63,508 nucleotides of DNA from NCBI GenBank assembly GCA_025210395.1, contig JAOARV010000028.1, forward strand, positions 1-63,508, read 5' to 3'. Source of the DNA: Marinisporobacter sp. (GTDB lineage: Bacteria > Bacillota > Clostridia > Peptostreptococcales > Thermotaleaceae). Positions 18,481-27,860 of the stretch are shown here, in pieces. The position numbers were made by a program, and so were the translations under genes. Below the pieces are notes generated by a model, which was not told the origin of the DNA, made no database searches, and saw nothing but the letters and a program-made list of their open reading frames with translations. Within the stretch, counting starts at the first letter, position 1; every line of letters starts with the position of its first letter.

Positions 18481-19698
18481 TTAAGCACCAAACTTATCCA
18501 ATCTTTTTGCATTGGCTAAAAGAAGTCCCATTAAATATTTACTTTCAAAAAATCCTAGTCCACCATTATTACAAGCATTTTCATGGAATTTTTTTACATC
18601 ATCTAGACCAGCAAATTGACTATGTAAAAGTAAAGGAATAGGATGCCAGCTATGAGAGTGCATTGCACAAGGAGAAGAATGATCTCCAGTGATTGCTAAT
18701 ACATTAGGCTTATTTTCAAGAATAATAGGAAGTGCTTGATCTACTTTTTCAATACAGCTTACCTTTGAATCAAAATCTCCATCTTCGCCTGCTTGATCCG
18801 TGCCTTTTACGTGAATAAAGAAGAAATCATATTTATGATGATAGTTTATATATGTTTCAAATAATCCTTCTATAGAGTCAGGAGCAGGAAGGAGTGTCAT
18901 ACCAAGTAAGGAGGCAATACCTCTATACATAGGATAGGTAGCAATGGCAGCAGACTCTAATAAATATTTATCTCTCATGGAAGGAATCTTTGGCTTTGAT
19001 GCAATACCTCTCATTAAAAATGCATTTGCAGGATGCTTGTCCTTTAATAAATCATATCCTTTTTTTATAAATTGATTGATAACCTTTGAAAGGAACTGAG
19101 AAGGAGGATTTTTACCAGTTGCTACAAGGGGCGCTTTTCCTTCAACTAAAGGATCAGTATCGTTGATCATAGACCCAATTTCCTTTTCTTTACTTCTAAA
19201 TATAGTCACAAATCGATGACCTTTTCCAGGTTTTATAATAATCTCTACACCATCAATTTCATGGATGCTTTTTAAGCTATTACATAATTCAATAGTCATT
19301 TCAGTAGGAATTCTTCCTGCTCTACGATCTGTAATCAATCCGTTATCATTCATAGTAGCAAAATTACATCTTGCAGCCACATCATAAGATTTTAATTCAA
19401 AGTCAATACCAATAGCTTCTAAAACTCCTCGTCCAATAGAATTATCTATAGGATCATATCCGAATAGACCAAGATGTCCTGGACCACTTCCTGGTGTAAT
19501 TCCCGGAAGGATTGGATGCATACGTCCAGTAACTGATTCTTTTGCTAATTTGTCTAAATTAGGTGTGTGGGCATATTCTAATGGTGTTTTATTTTTAAAT
19601 TTTATATTCCTAATATCTCCTATGCCATCTAGTACAAGTAAAACAATCTTTGAATTGTTTGATTTTACAGTACTTTGTATAATTTGTTCATAATTCAT
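18481..19698 (-). CDS. archaeal-type 2,3-bisphosphoglycerate-independent phosphoglycerate mutase (ApgM family)
   Basis: A 405-aa alkaline-phosphatase-superfamily protein. The N-terminal metal/phosphorylation site is LLVLDGIGD, followed by TPGSGPGHLGLFGYDP with the phospho-acceptor serine, HVKGTDQAGEDGD, and the C-terminal metal motif TGDHSSPCAMHSHS. It interconverts 3- and 2-phosphoglycerate in glycolysis and belongs to the shorter ApgM branch rather than bacterial GpmI. I chose the ATG at 19698, six nt after GAGGTG; the GTG at 19707 lies inside that site. Confidence 0.88.
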   Translation of the reverse strand: MNYEQIIQSTVKSNNSKIVLLVLDGIGDIRNIKFKNKTPLEYAHTPNLDKLAKESVTGRMHPILPGITPGSGPGHLGLFGYDPIDNSIGRGVLEAIGIDFELKSYDVAARCNFATMNDNGLITDRRAGRIPTEMTIELCNSLKSIHEIDGVEIIIKPGKGHRFVTIFRSKEKEIGSMINDTDPLVEGKAPLVATGKNPPSQFLSKVINQFIKKGYDLLKDKHPANAFLMRGIASKPKIPSMRDKYLLESAAIATYPMYRGIASLLGMTLLPAPDSIEGLFETYINYHHKYDFFFIHVKGTDQAGEDGDFDSKVSCIEKVDQALPIILENKPNVLAITGDHSSPCAMHSHSWHPIPLLLHSQFAGLDDVKKFHENACNNGGLGFFESKYLMGLLLANAKRLDKFGA

Positions 19699-19752
19699 AT
19701 TGATCACCTCGTATATTTACTTAGAATAACTTTAGGATTAGTATATTAATTT

Positions 19753-19777
19753 AAAATGCCCAAAATCTGGGCATTTT
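19753..19777 (-). terminator. terminator downstream of BON-domain gene
   Basis: AAAATGCCCA and TGGGCATTTT arms sit directly at the stop codon of the BON-domain gene. On the minus strand the 3' arm ends in TTTT followed by AT-rich sequence. Confidence 0.8.
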
Positions 19778-20471
19778 ATGATTGTTTTCGTAACTTTAGT
19801 TGATTAACTACCTTTTTAACTCCTTCTACATCCATAGCAATTTCCTTTGCTAGTTCCATTTCCTGTCTATTATTTACATAACCAGATAAGATGAGTCTTC
19901 CATTGTTTACAGAATGAGCAATGTCCATATAGCTTAAAGGTGCAGTACTTAAAGCTTGGGTGACACTACTATTAAGGGTAGCATCATCAAAATCTTTGCT
20001 AGGAAGATGAATATTATTTACAACATCCTTGATCCCTCGAACACCAGATGCAACATTCATGGCAGTATGAGCATCCTTGAGGGTATGTGTAGAGCCTAAA
20101 AGATTAGCAACACCATCTTCAACTTGTACACCAACACGAGAAAGCTTTTCTACACCTTGTAGCTTATGAATAACTTCTTTTTCCATATGCTTATCTGTAA
20201 TATTGCTATCCATAGCCACAGTAATTTTATTTTCAATTTTTTGAACACCTGTGATTCCTTTTGCAATCGATTCAGCATATTTTTTTTCTGATAGAACATT
20301 TACCATACCAGACATGTGAACATAGCCATCTCTACAAAACACATTAATATCCATACTACTTGCTTGCATTTTTTCTTCTAATTGATCTTTAATAATATCT
20401 GTAATCAAATCATCCTTGCTAGGAGCTTTATTATCAGTTATTTTATTGACACGCTTTTTGACCATATGCAT
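19776..20471 (-). CDS. BON-domain protein (three BON repeats)
   Basis: A 231-aa protein with three BON-like repeats at roughly residues 21-88, 92-154 and 160-228, each ending in a GVxxIxNxI/L-type strand (GVQKIENKI, GIKDVVNNI, GVKKVVNQL). BON domains are thought to bind phospholipids or interact with membranes. There is no signal peptide: the N-terminus is basic (MHMVKKRVNK), unlike most exported BON proteins, so a cytoplasmic or membrane-peripheral role is more likely (inference). ATG at 20471 is used; a second ATG lies two codons later. It is monocistronic with its own terminator. Confidence 0.8.
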   Translation of the reverse strand: MHMVKKRVNKITDNKAPSKDDLITDIIKDQLEEKMQASSMDINVFCRDGYVHMSGMVNVLSEKKYAESIAKGITGVQKIENKITVAMDSNITDKHMEKEVIHKLQGVEKLSRVGVQVEDGVANLLGSTHTLKDAHTAMNVASGVRGIKDVVNNIHLPSKDFDDATLNSSVTQALSTAPLSYMDIAHSVNNGRLILSGYVNNRQEMELAKEIAMDVEGVKKVVNQLKLRKQS

Positions 20472-20634
20472 CTATCCTTTCATTTTCTTTGTATTTATTT
20501 TTCCACAAAATAAAAGAATCATGTAAAAATGATTTTTATATTAAATTTTTGTATCAGAAAGCCACTAAAGTTAAAAATAGTGTAAAATAGTGAATAAGTT
20601 CAAAAATGTAAAAAAAGAAATTTTTCATATGGAC

Positions 20635-20664
20635 TTGAAGGGTTTTTATAATCTATATTAAAAT
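20635..20664 (+). promoter_or_regulatory. candidate sigma-A promoter for cdaA-cdaR
   Basis: TTGAAG, an 18-nt spacer and TAAAAT lie about 50 bp upstream of cdaA. The rest of 20472-20712 shows nothing else. Confidence 0.45.
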
Positions 20665-20712
20665 AGGTAATAGAAATGATTTGTAATATTATTCCTTGAA
20701 GAGGTGTTGTGA

Positions 20713-21534
20713 TTGAAAGAAGTAATGGAGATATTTTTGAATATAGGAATACGAGATGTAATAGATATGGCAATTGTTGCTTTTGTTTTTTACAAGCTCT
20801 TTATGCTTATTAGGCATACAAGTGCAGAGCAGGTATTAAAAGGGTTAGTAGTACTCCTTATTGCAACAAAGCTAAGTGAATGGGCTAGACTGTATGCCAT
20901 TAATTGGATTTTAAAGAAAGCATTAGAACTAGGGATGATTGCAGTTTTAATTGTATTTCAACCAGAATTAAGACGTGCTCTTGAGCATATAGGAAGAACA
21001 AAGCTTTTTACAAAATCCATCATAGAAATGACCCATGAAGTTGTAAATGATAATATTAATGAAATTGTAGAGGCATCTAGTTATTTATCAAGACAAAAGA
21101 TTGGTGCTTTAATGATTCTTGAAAAAGAGACAGGGATAGAAGAGATTATTGAGACAGGAACCTCTATTCAAGGAAATGTTTCTTCAGGACTTCTTATCAA
21201 TATTTTTATTCCGAATACCCCTCTTCACGACGGTGCTGTAGTTATCAGAAAAGACAAAATAATGGCGGCAGGCTGTGTTTTGCCTCTTACAGAAAATCCA
21301 AATTTGAGTAAAGAATTGGGTACAAGACATCGAGCAGGAATTGGAATTAGTGAAAGATGTGATGCAGTTTCTGTTATGGTTTCCGAAGAAACAGGTGCTA
21401 TATCTGTTGCTATGGATGGGAAATTATCTAGATACTTAGATGCAAAAACACTAAGAGCAGTACTTAAAAATGCGTATAAGCCTGAAAATAGTACACCTTT
21501 GTTTAGATGGAATTGGAGACAAAAAGATGAATAA
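20713..21534 (+). CDS. cdaA: diadenylate cyclase CdaA
   Basis: A 273-aa membrane enzyme making cyclic di-AMP from two ATP. Three hydrophobic segments occupy the first ~95 residues, followed by the DAC domain. The catalytic DGA is at residues 173-175 (TPLHDGAVV), and the ATP-binding RHR is at 205-207 (GTRHRAGIG). The TTG start at 20713 follows GAGGTG. It overlaps cdaR by 8 bp and lies in the same region as glmM and glmS, the arrangement seen as cdaA-cdaR-glmM in many Firmicutes, although here the glm genes are 10 kb away. Confidence 0.95.
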   Translation: MKEVMEIFLNIGIRDVIDMAIVAFVFYKLFMLIRHTSAEQVLKGLVVLLIATKLSEWARLYAINWILKKALELGMIAVLIVFQPELRRALEHIGRTKLFTKSIIEMTHEVVNDNINEIVEASSYLSRQKIGALMILEKETGIEEIIETGTSIQGNVSSGLLINIFIPNTPLHDGAVVIRKDKIMAAGCVLPLTENPNLSKELGTRHRAGIGISERCDAVSVMVSEETGAISVAMDGKLSRYLDAKTLRAVLKNAYKPENSTPLFRWNWRQKDE

Positions 21535-22882
21535 TATTTGGAGAAAAATCAAATTGAATATAGAAAATAGCAGATTTTTTAGTAGAAATACAACACCAAA
21601 GATCATCTCTATTATTTTTGCTATGATGCTTTGGTTGTATGTGATGGGGGAAGTAAATCCACAGAGTGTTATAGAGCTTAACAATGTGGATGTAGGTCTT
21701 TTGAATGTAGAAGATGTACAGCAATCAGGGCTTGTTGTTATGGGACAAAAGGATTTTACAGTAAATGTTAAAATTAGTGGTAGAAGAAATGAATTATATA
21801 AAATCAGCCCTAAGGATATATTGGTTCGGGCTGATTTAAGAGGTTTTAATGAAGGGGTGAATAGTGTTCCTGTTGAGGTAAGCACACCGCCCAATGTAGA
21901 GCTTGTAGATATATCTCCAAAGCAAATAAAGATCACACTAGATGAAATTGTAAAAATGCAAAAAAATGTTGAGGTAAAAGTTACTTCAAAACCGACTGAA
22001 GGCTTTGAAGTAGGAAAATCGTTGATATCTCCTGAAAAGGTTATGGTAGAGGGACCCGAAAGTTTAGTGAATACAGTAACAAAGATAGTAGCAGAGGTAA
22101 ATGTATCTGATCTACAGGAAGACATAATAGAAAGACTCCCTCTTAAGGCTGTTAATAGGGATGGAAAGGAAGTAAGTGGAGTAGAGGTAAAAAATAAATA
22201 TGCAGATGTAACTTTACCCATATTAAGAACAAAGGAAGTACCTATTGATATATCTTATGAAGGAGAAGCAAAGAAAGGATTTAAAATCACGAATATTACT
22301 TTAAGGGAAGATACGGTAACTATTGTAGGGAAAAAAGAAATAATAGAAAATATACAAAAGATTCAAGCAAAAACAGTGAACTTAAGTGGATTAGATCAAA
22401 CCCTTCGAAAGGATATTTCTTTGATTTTACCAGAAGGTGTGAGTATAAGAGATATGGCAAAAGATCCTACTGTTCTTATAAGAGTTGAAGCTATAAAAAC
22501 TAAGGAGATTTTCTTTAAAAAAGAAGAAGTGAATATAAAGGATTTAAAGGAAGATTACATGGTTGATTTAAGCAGGATGCCCGATAATATAAAGGTTGAA
22601 ATCACGGCCATAGAGAGTGAACTAAGTACCATCAATAAAGAAAATATTAACCTTTATATTAATGGAAGTGATTTATCAGAGGGATTATATTATGTTCGGC
22701 TTTCCTATGATATAGCTAAAGAGGTTGAGGGGAGTAGAGTTGCTCCAGAAGAAGTAGATTTGATCATCAAAAAAAGAGAAAAGGAACCATCTACACCCAC
22801 AAACACAGAAAAAGAATCAGATGAGTCAGATGAGTTAAATGAATCAGAAGAAAAAGAGCAACCAGAGGAATTACCCATTTAA
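21527..22882 (+). CDS. cdaR: CdaA regulator CdaR (YbbR-domain protein)
   Basis: A 451-aa protein with one N-terminal transmembrane helix (IISIIFAMMLWLYVMG) and an extracytoplasmic part made of about four YbbR repeats, ending in an acidic tail rich in E, S and T. CdaR modulates CdaA at the membrane. The ATG at 21527 lies inside the cdaA 3' end with GGAG upstream, giving translational coupling. A longer frame from 21470 is only the overlap with cdaA. A terminator follows. Confidence 0.92.
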   Translation: MNNIWRKIKLNIENSRFFSRNTTPKIISIIFAMMLWLYVMGEVNPQSVIELNNVDVGLLNVEDVQQSGLVVMGQKDFTVNVKISGRRNELYKISPKDILVRADLRGFNEGVNSVPVEVSTPPNVELVDISPKQIKITLDEIVKMQKNVEVKVTSKPTEGFEVGKSLISPEKVMVEGPESLVNTVTKIVAEVNVSDLQEDIIERLPLKAVNRDGKEVSGVEVKNKYADVTLPILRTKEVPIDISYEGEAKKGFKITNITLREDTVTIVGKKEIIENIQKIQAKTVNLSGLDQTLRKDISLILPEGVSIRDMAKDPTVLIRVEAIKTKEIFFKKEEVNIKDLKEDYMVDLSRMPDNIKVEITAIESELSTINKENINLYINGSDLSEGLYYVRLSYDIAKEVEGSRVAPEEVDLIIKKREKEPSTPTNTEKESDESDELNESEEKEQPEELPI

Positions 22883-22889
22883 AATAAAT

Positions 22890-22923
22890 GCCTGGATAGT
22901 AATGAATTATCCAGGTTGTTTTT
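22890..22923 (+). terminator. terminator after cdaR
   Basis: CCTGGATA / TATCCAGG with a 9-nt loop, followed by TTGTTTTT. Confidence 0.85.
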
Positions 22924-22938
22924 CATAAAAGGAGAAGA

Positions 22939-24660
22939 ATGATGAAAAGAGAGCTAGAGGTAATATTAGATTCTACCCATGATGCCATGATTGCAGTAGA
23001 TAAAAAGGGGATAATCACCTTGTTTAATAAAGCTGCAAAAAAGCTTACTAAGCTTGAAGGGATGAAGGTTCTAGGTAGATCTATTACAGAGGTTATAACA
23101 AATTCAAGACTTCCTTTTATTTTGGAGACAGGCAAATCAGAGCTAAATCAAAAGCAACCATTAGGAGATATAGCTATAGTTACAAATCGTATGCCTGTAA
23201 AGGATGATGATGGAAAAGTTATTGGTGCTGTAGCTGTTTTTCGTGATATTACAGAAATTAAAGAGCTCGCAGAGGAAATTACGAATCTAAAAGAAATGCA
23301 AAGTATGCTACAAGCTATATTTCATTCAACAGAAGATGCCATATCTGTTGTAAACGAAGAGGGAATTGGTGTAATGATTAATCCTGCTTATACGAGATTA
23401 ACTGAGCTTAAGGAAGAAAAAATTATTGGAGAGATTTGCACTGTTGATATTGCAGAGGGCGAAAGTATTCATCTGAAGGTTTTAAAGACAAAGATGCCCA
23501 TAAAGAATGCTCGCCTCAAGGTAGGTCCTGCTCGAAAGGAAGTATTAGCAGATGCAGCGCCTATGATTGTTGATGGAGAATTAAGAGGGAGTGTAGCCGT
23601 ACTTCATGATTTAACAGAGATTAAAAGACTTACCTATGAGCTTGATCAAGCAAAGAAAATCATAAGAAAGTTAGAAGCTAAATATACCTTTGAAGATATT
23701 GTAGGAGAAGATGAGCAACTATTAGCGGCTATTAATAGAGCAAAAAAGGTGGCCATAACGCCTGCAACAGTTCTTTTAAGAGGAGAAAGTGGAACAGGAA
23801 AAGAACTTTTTGCCCATGCCATCCACAATGAAAGCAATCGTAAATATCGACAATTTGTTCGGGTAAATTGTGCAGCTATTAGTGAAAGTATTCTAGAAAG
23901 TGAACTTTTTGGCTATGAGGAGGGGGCTTTTACAGGAGCGAGAAAAGGAGGACGAAAAGGTTTATTTGAACAGGCAAATGGAGGAACGATTTTTTTAGAT
24001 GAAATAGGAGAAATTAGTCTAAGTACACAAGCAAAATTATTAAGAGTATTGCAGGAAAGAGAAATCGTAAGGGTCGGGTCAAGTACTCCTATTAATATCA
24101 ATGTAAGAGTGATTGCTGCTACTAACTTAGACTTAGAACGAGCTATTAAGAGAGGATCATTTAGAGAGGATTTGTATTATAGACTTAATGTAATTCCTAT
24201 TATTATCCCTCCTCTAAGACATCATAAAAAAGACATTCCTTTATTAGTAAAGCATTTTATCAAAAAATATAATCAAGAATATGGACGGTTTGTGAAAGAT
24301 TTTTCTGAGAATGCTTTAAAAAAGCTGATGGATTTAGAATGGAAAGGAAATATAAGAGAGTTAGAAAATTTTATAGGTCGTGCTATGATTAATATGAAGT
24401 TTAATGAAATGATCATAAAGCCTAGGCATCTTCCACTTTTGGACGAAAAAATAAAAAAAGAAACGAATAAGCCTATGGAATGGATTGAGAAAAATGATGA
24501 AGAGAAAAAAACTTTAGAAGAGATTGTAAATATTAGTGAGGAAGCTTATATTAGGAAGGTTTTATATGAGAACGAGTATAATAAAACAAAAACAGCTCAA
24601 GAACTAGGCATATCTATTAGAACCTTATATTATAAATTAGAGAAATATCATATTGAGTAA
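22939..24660 (+). CDS. sigma-54-dependent transcriptional activator with two PAS domains
   Basis: A 573-aa enhancer-binding protein. PAS domains lie at about residues 3-115 and 120-235. The AAA+ domain at ~250-480 has Walker A GESGTGKE (K288) and the sigma-54 contact loop GAFTGA (residues 329-334). A Fis-type helix-turn-helix occupies the last 45 residues (TKTAQELGISIRTLYYKLEK). There is no receiver domain, so a small molecule or redox state is probably sensed. It lies immediately upstream of a sigma-54 promoter and matching palindromes, so its target is very probably the ptb-buk-oxidoreductase operon. This resembles the known regulator BkdR/Bkd-type control of branched-chain oxoacid catabolism (inference). 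Confidence 0.93.
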   Translation: MMKRELEVILDSTHDAMIAVDKKGIITLFNKAAKKLTKLEGMKVLGRSITEVITNSRLPFILETGKSELNQKQPLGDIAIVTNRMPVKDDDGKVIGAVAVFRDITEIKELAEEITNLKEMQSMLQAIFHSTEDAISVVNEEGIGVMINPAYTRLTELKEEKIIGEICTVDIAEGESIHLKVLKTKMPIKNARLKVGPARKEVLADAAPMIVDGELRGSVAVLHDLTEIKRLTYELDQAKKIIRKLEAKYTFEDIVGEDEQLLAAINRAKKVAITPATVLLRGESGTGKELFAHAIHNESNRKYRQFVRVNCAAISESILESELFGYEEGAFTGARKGGRKGLFEQANGGTIFLDEIGEISLSTQAKLLRVLQEREIVRVGSSTPININVRVIAATNLDLERAIKRGSFREDLYYRLNVIPIIIPPLRHHKKDIPLLVKHFIKKYNQEYGRFVKDFSENALKKLMDLEWKGNIRELENFIGRAMINMKFNEMIIKPRHLPLLDEKIKKETNKPMEWIEKNDEEKKTLEEIVNISEEAYIRKVLYENEYNKTKTAQELGISIRTLYYKLEKYHIE

Positions 24661-24662
24661 AT

Positions 24663-24688
24663 GCACACAGAAATGTGTGTATTTTTTC
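24663..24688 (+). terminator. terminator after the sigma-54 activator gene
   Basis: GCACACA / TGTGTGT stem with a 5-nt loop, then ATTTTTTC. Confidence 0.8.
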
Positions 24689-24746
24689 ATGCAAAAATCT
24701 GCATAAAAAATACTTTACGCAAAAATTTGCATGAAATATTTTGCAT
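24689..24746. promoter_or_regulatory. upstream activating sites for the sigma-54 activator
   Basis: Repeated palindromes of the form ATGCA-N6-TGCAT: ATGCAAAAATCTGCAT at 24689-24704, ACGCAAAAATTTGCAT at 24717-24732 and a weaker ATGAAATATTTTGCAT at 24731-24746. They lie about 150-210 bp upstream of the -24/-12 promoter, the normal distance for enhancer-binding proteins, so they are likely the binding sites of the adjacent regulator. Confidence 0.75.
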
Positions 24747-24896
24747 TGAATACTTTGATTTATTATTTCATAGAATAAAAAGGATGTTAAACAGAAAAGT
24801 GTAAAGAGAAAAAAGCTTTGAAATAGTTAGTTATTTCAAATAGGAATAGGGAAAGAAGAAATATGGATAAAAATAACAAATATTCATGCAAGTATA

Positions 24897-24912
24897 TGGC
24901 ATATATCTTGCA
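24897..24912 (+). promoter_or_regulatory. sigma-54 (-24/-12) promoter
   Basis: TGGCATATATCTTGCA matches the consensus TGGCAC-N5-TTGCW, with GG and GC separated by exactly ten bases. It lies 167 bp upstream of the phosphate butyryltransferase start. The intervening leader to 25078 is AT-rich with no other motif seen. Confidence 0.88.
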
Positions 24913-25078
24913 AAATATATTAGAAAAAAGAAGCTACAATGAAGAAATTTATGTTAGAATTAGAAAAAATTAGAAAATATAAAGGAAAATACAATTTTAA
25001 AAAGAAAGTATCTTATGAAAAGAATATAAAAATTTTTAAAATAAGGGCGTTAAAATTATTAAACATGAGGTGAAATAA

Positions 25079-25990
25079 ATGATTAAAAATATGGATGAAA
25101 TCATTCAATTTGCAAAGATGAGAGGGCCAAAAACTATTGCTGTTGCAGTGGCTGAGGACTTAGAGGTACTAATGGCTGTAAGTAAAGCCAAAAACATGGG
25201 GATTGTAGAGGCTATTTTAGTTGGAGATCAAGATAGAATTGAAAATATTGCTAAAGAAAAGGATATCAATCTTTTAGGTATTGAAATCATCAATGAAAAG
25301 GATAGGACACAGGCTTCTTTAAAAGCAGTAGAATTAGTTTCTACTGGAAAAGCCCATATTGTTATGAAGGGGTTAGTAGACACAGCCATTATTTTAAAGG
25401 CAGTATTAAATGCAGAAATCGGTTTAAGAACAGGAAATGTTCTTAGTCATGTAGCTGTATTTCAAGTACCAAATTATGATAGATTGATCTTTGTAACAGA
25501 TGCGGCTATGAATATAGCACCCGATGTAAAGACAAAAAAACAAATTATAGAAAATGCTGTAAAGGTGGCTCATGCACTAGATATCAATATCCCTAAGGTA
25601 GCGGTAGTATGTGCTAAAGAGAAAGTAAATCCTAAAATGAAGGCAACAGTAGATGCTAAGGAATTAGAAGAAATGAATAAAAATGAAGAAATTAAAGGAT
25701 GTATGGTAGGGGGACCTTTTGCCCTTGATAATGCAGTAAGCAAAGAAGCAGCAAAACATAAAGGAATTGACCATCCTGTTGCAGGAGAAGCTGATATATT
25801 ATTGGTTCCAAATATAGAAGCTGGAAATGTTTTGTATAAAGCTATGGTATTTTTCTCAAACACTAAAAATGCGGGAGTGATTGTTGGAGCAAAAGCACCT
25901 GTAGTCCTTACATCTCGTGCAGATAGTGATGAGACAAAATTAAATTCTATTGCTTTAGCTGTTTTGATGGCAGCAAAAAAAGAAAACTAA
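25079..25990 (+). CDS. ptb: phosphate butyryltransferase
   Basis: A 303-aa Pta/Ptb-family acyltransferase, the usual length for Ptb, with HIVMKGLVDTAIILKAVL and LSHVAVFQVP segments and C-terminal NAGVIVGAKAPVVLTSRADS. It converts butyryl-CoA or branched acyl-CoA plus phosphate to acyl phosphate. It is first in the operon behind the sigma-54 promoter and followed by butyrate kinase. Because oxoacid:ferredoxin oxidoreductase genes follow, branched-chain acyl-CoA (isobutyryl, isovaleryl) is the likely substrate (inference). Ribosome-binding site GAGGTG precedes ATG 25079. Confidence 0.93.
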   Translation: MIKNMDEIIQFAKMRGPKTIAVAVAEDLEVLMAVSKAKNMGIVEAILVGDQDRIENIAKEKDINLLGIEIINEKDRTQASLKAVELVSTGKAHIVMKGLVDTAIILKAVLNAEIGLRTGNVLSHVAVFQVPNYDRLIFVTDAAMNIAPDVKTKKQIIENAVKVAHALDINIPKVAVVCAKEKVNPKMKATVDAKELEEMNKNEEIKGCMVGGPFALDNAVSKEAAKHKGIDHPVAGEADILLVPNIEAGNVLYKAMVFFSNTKNAGVIVGAKAPVVLTSRADSDETKLNSIALAVLMAAKKEN

Positions 25991-26077
25991 GATTGAAAGT
26001 CTTATTTATAAGGAATATGATTGTATAAGACCCACATTTTAAGGGTGCAGAATAAGACTAAAGGAGAGGTAAAGTTT

Positions 26078-27154
26078 ATGACAAAAACATTAAGAATTCT
26101 TACGATTAATCCAGGATCTACATCAACAAAAATTGCTGTATTTGATGATGAAAAATCAGTACTTGAAACCACATTAAGACATAGTGCTGAAGAGATTAGC
26201 CAATATGAAAAAATTTATGATCAATATGAATTCAGAAAACAGGTAATATTAGATACTTTAAATGAAAATGGTATAAATATTACAAAAATAAATGCTGTTG
26301 TAGGTAGAGGCGGACTTTTAAAGCCTATTATGGGAGGTACTTATAAAGTATCTGAAAAGATGCTTGAAGACTTAAAGGTAGGAGTGTTAGGAGAGCATGC
26401 TTCTAATCTAGGAGGAATCCTTGCAAGTGAAATTGCAATGCAGCTAGATATAGATGCCTTTATTGTAGATCCAGTAGTAGTAGATGAGATGGATGATATA
26501 GCAAGAATATCAGGAATACCCGAGCTTGAAAGAAAAAGTATATTCCATGCTTTAAATCAAAAGGCTGTTGCAAGGCGTGCAGCAAAGGATTTAGGTAAAA
26601 AATATGAAGAAGGAAACTTTATAGTAGCCCATATGGGTGGAGGGGTTTCAGTAGGTGCTCATGAAGTTGGAAAGGTAGTAGATGTCAATAATGCTTTAGA
26701 TGGAGAAGGGCCATTTTCTCCAGAAAGAAGTGGTACTCTTCCTATAGGAGATATGGTTAAGCTATGCTTTTCAGGAAAAGTAACAATAGATGAAATCAAG
26801 AAAAAAATAAAAGGAAAAGGTGGACTGGTAGCTTACCTTGGAACAAATGATGGTAGAGAAGTAGGAACAATGATTGAAAGAGGAGATCAAAAAGCAGAGC
26901 TAATTTACAAGGCTATGGCTTATCAAGTAGCCAAAGAAATTGGAAGCTGTGCAGCAGTATTAAAAGGAAATGTGGATGCCATCGTTTTAACAGGTGGTAT
27001 TGCATATGATGAGAGGTTCGTAAAATGGATTAAAGATTATATTTCCTTTATCGGTAAAGTAATCGTATATCCAGGAGAAGAGGAAATGATTGCTTTAGCA
27101 AAGGGAGCTTTAAGGGTATTAAAAGGAGAAGAAAAAGCAAAAGAATATATATAA
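26078..27154 (+). CDS. buk: butyrate kinase / branched-chain fatty acid kinase
   Basis: A 358-aa acetokinase-family enzyme with [16 protein letters not shown] (phosphate 1), [22 protein letters not shown] and [12 protein letters not shown]. It transfers phosphate from acyl phosphate to ADP, yielding ATP and free acid. I chose the ATG at 26078 after AAGGAGAGG; the upstream extension to 26021 lacks family similarity. It pairs with Ptb for substrate-level phosphorylation. Confidence 0.93.
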   Translation: MTKTLRILTINPGSTSTKIAVFDDEKSVLETTLRHSAEEISQYEKIYDQYEFRKQVILDTLNENGINITKINAVVGRGGLLKPIMGGTYKVSEKMLEDLKVGVLGEHASNLGGILASEIAMQLDIDAFIVDPVVVDEMDDIARISGIPELERKSIFHALNQKAVARRAAKDLGKKYEEGNFIVAHMGGGVSVGAHEVGKVVDVNNALDGEGPFSPERSGTLPIGDMVKLCFSGKVTIDEIKKKIKGKGGLVAYLGTNDGREVGTMIERGDQKAELIYKAMAYQVAKEIGSCAAVLKGNVDAIVLTGGIAYDERFVKWIKDYISFIGKVIVYPGEEEMIALAKGALRVLKGEEKAKEYI

Positions 27155-27165
27155 AAGGTGATGTC

Positions 27166-27840
27166 ATGCTAAATGATCATAGAGTCAAAATTATTATTGG
27201 GCACTATGGAAGTGGAAAAACTGAATTTGCTGTAAATTACGCAGTAAAGCTTGCAAAATCAGGAAAAAAAGTAGCTTTAGCAGATTTAGATATTGTGAAT
27301 CCTTATTTTCGAAGTAGAGAAAAAGAAGAAATGCTAAAAAATCTAGGAATAAAAGTTATTGGTAGTAGTATTGAAAGATCAACTGGAGTTGATTTGCCAG
27401 CTATTGCAGCGTCTATACTTCATCCCTTACAGGATGAAAGCTATGAAGTTATTTTAGATGTAGGGGGAGATGCTGTAGGAGCTAGAGCATTAGGAAGATA
27501 TGCACGCTATCTAAAGAAGGAAAGCTATGATATGTTTGCAGTGCTTAATGCCAACAGACCTCAAACCTCAGAGGTTGAGGGAGCAATTTATCATATAAAA
27601 ACTATTGAAGATACTGCAAGAGCAAAGGTTACAGGTATTGTAAACAATACCCATTTATTGAGAGAGACAAAAGTAGAAGATGTATTAAAAGGACAGGAAT
27701 TAGCAAAAGCTGTTTCAGATCGTTTAAACATTCCTATTAAATATATTAGTACCTTAGAAAAGGTTTCAAAAAAACTTCCACAAAATATGGAAGGAACACT
27801 TTTCCCTATAAAAATGTATATGAGAGAAAGTTGGATGTAA
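27166..27840 (+). CDS. P-loop ATPase of unknown role in the oxoacid operon
   Basis: A 224-aa cytosolic SIMIBI-type P-loop protein. Walker A is GHYGSGKT (residues 12-19), then ALADLDIVNPYFRSR and ILDVGGDAVGARALGRY resemble switch and Walker B regions of MinD/ArsA-like ATPases. There is no membrane segment. It lies 11 nt after buk and just before the ferredoxin subunit, so it is co-expressed with the oxidoreductase. A role in cluster assembly or maturation is possible but is only inference from context. Confidence 0.75.
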   Translation: MLNDHRVKIIIGHYGSGKTEFAVNYAVKLAKSGKKVALADLDIVNPYFRSREKEEMLKNLGIKVIGSSIERSTGVDLPAIAASILHPLQDESYEVILDVGGDAVGARALGRYARYLKKESYDMFAVLNANRPQTSEVEGAIYHIKTIEDTARAKVTGIVNNTHLLRETKVEDVLKGQELAKAVSDRLNIPIKYISTLEKVSKKLPQNMEGTLFPIKMYMRESWM

Positions 27841-27860
27841 ACTTAAGGAGGGTCGAATCA

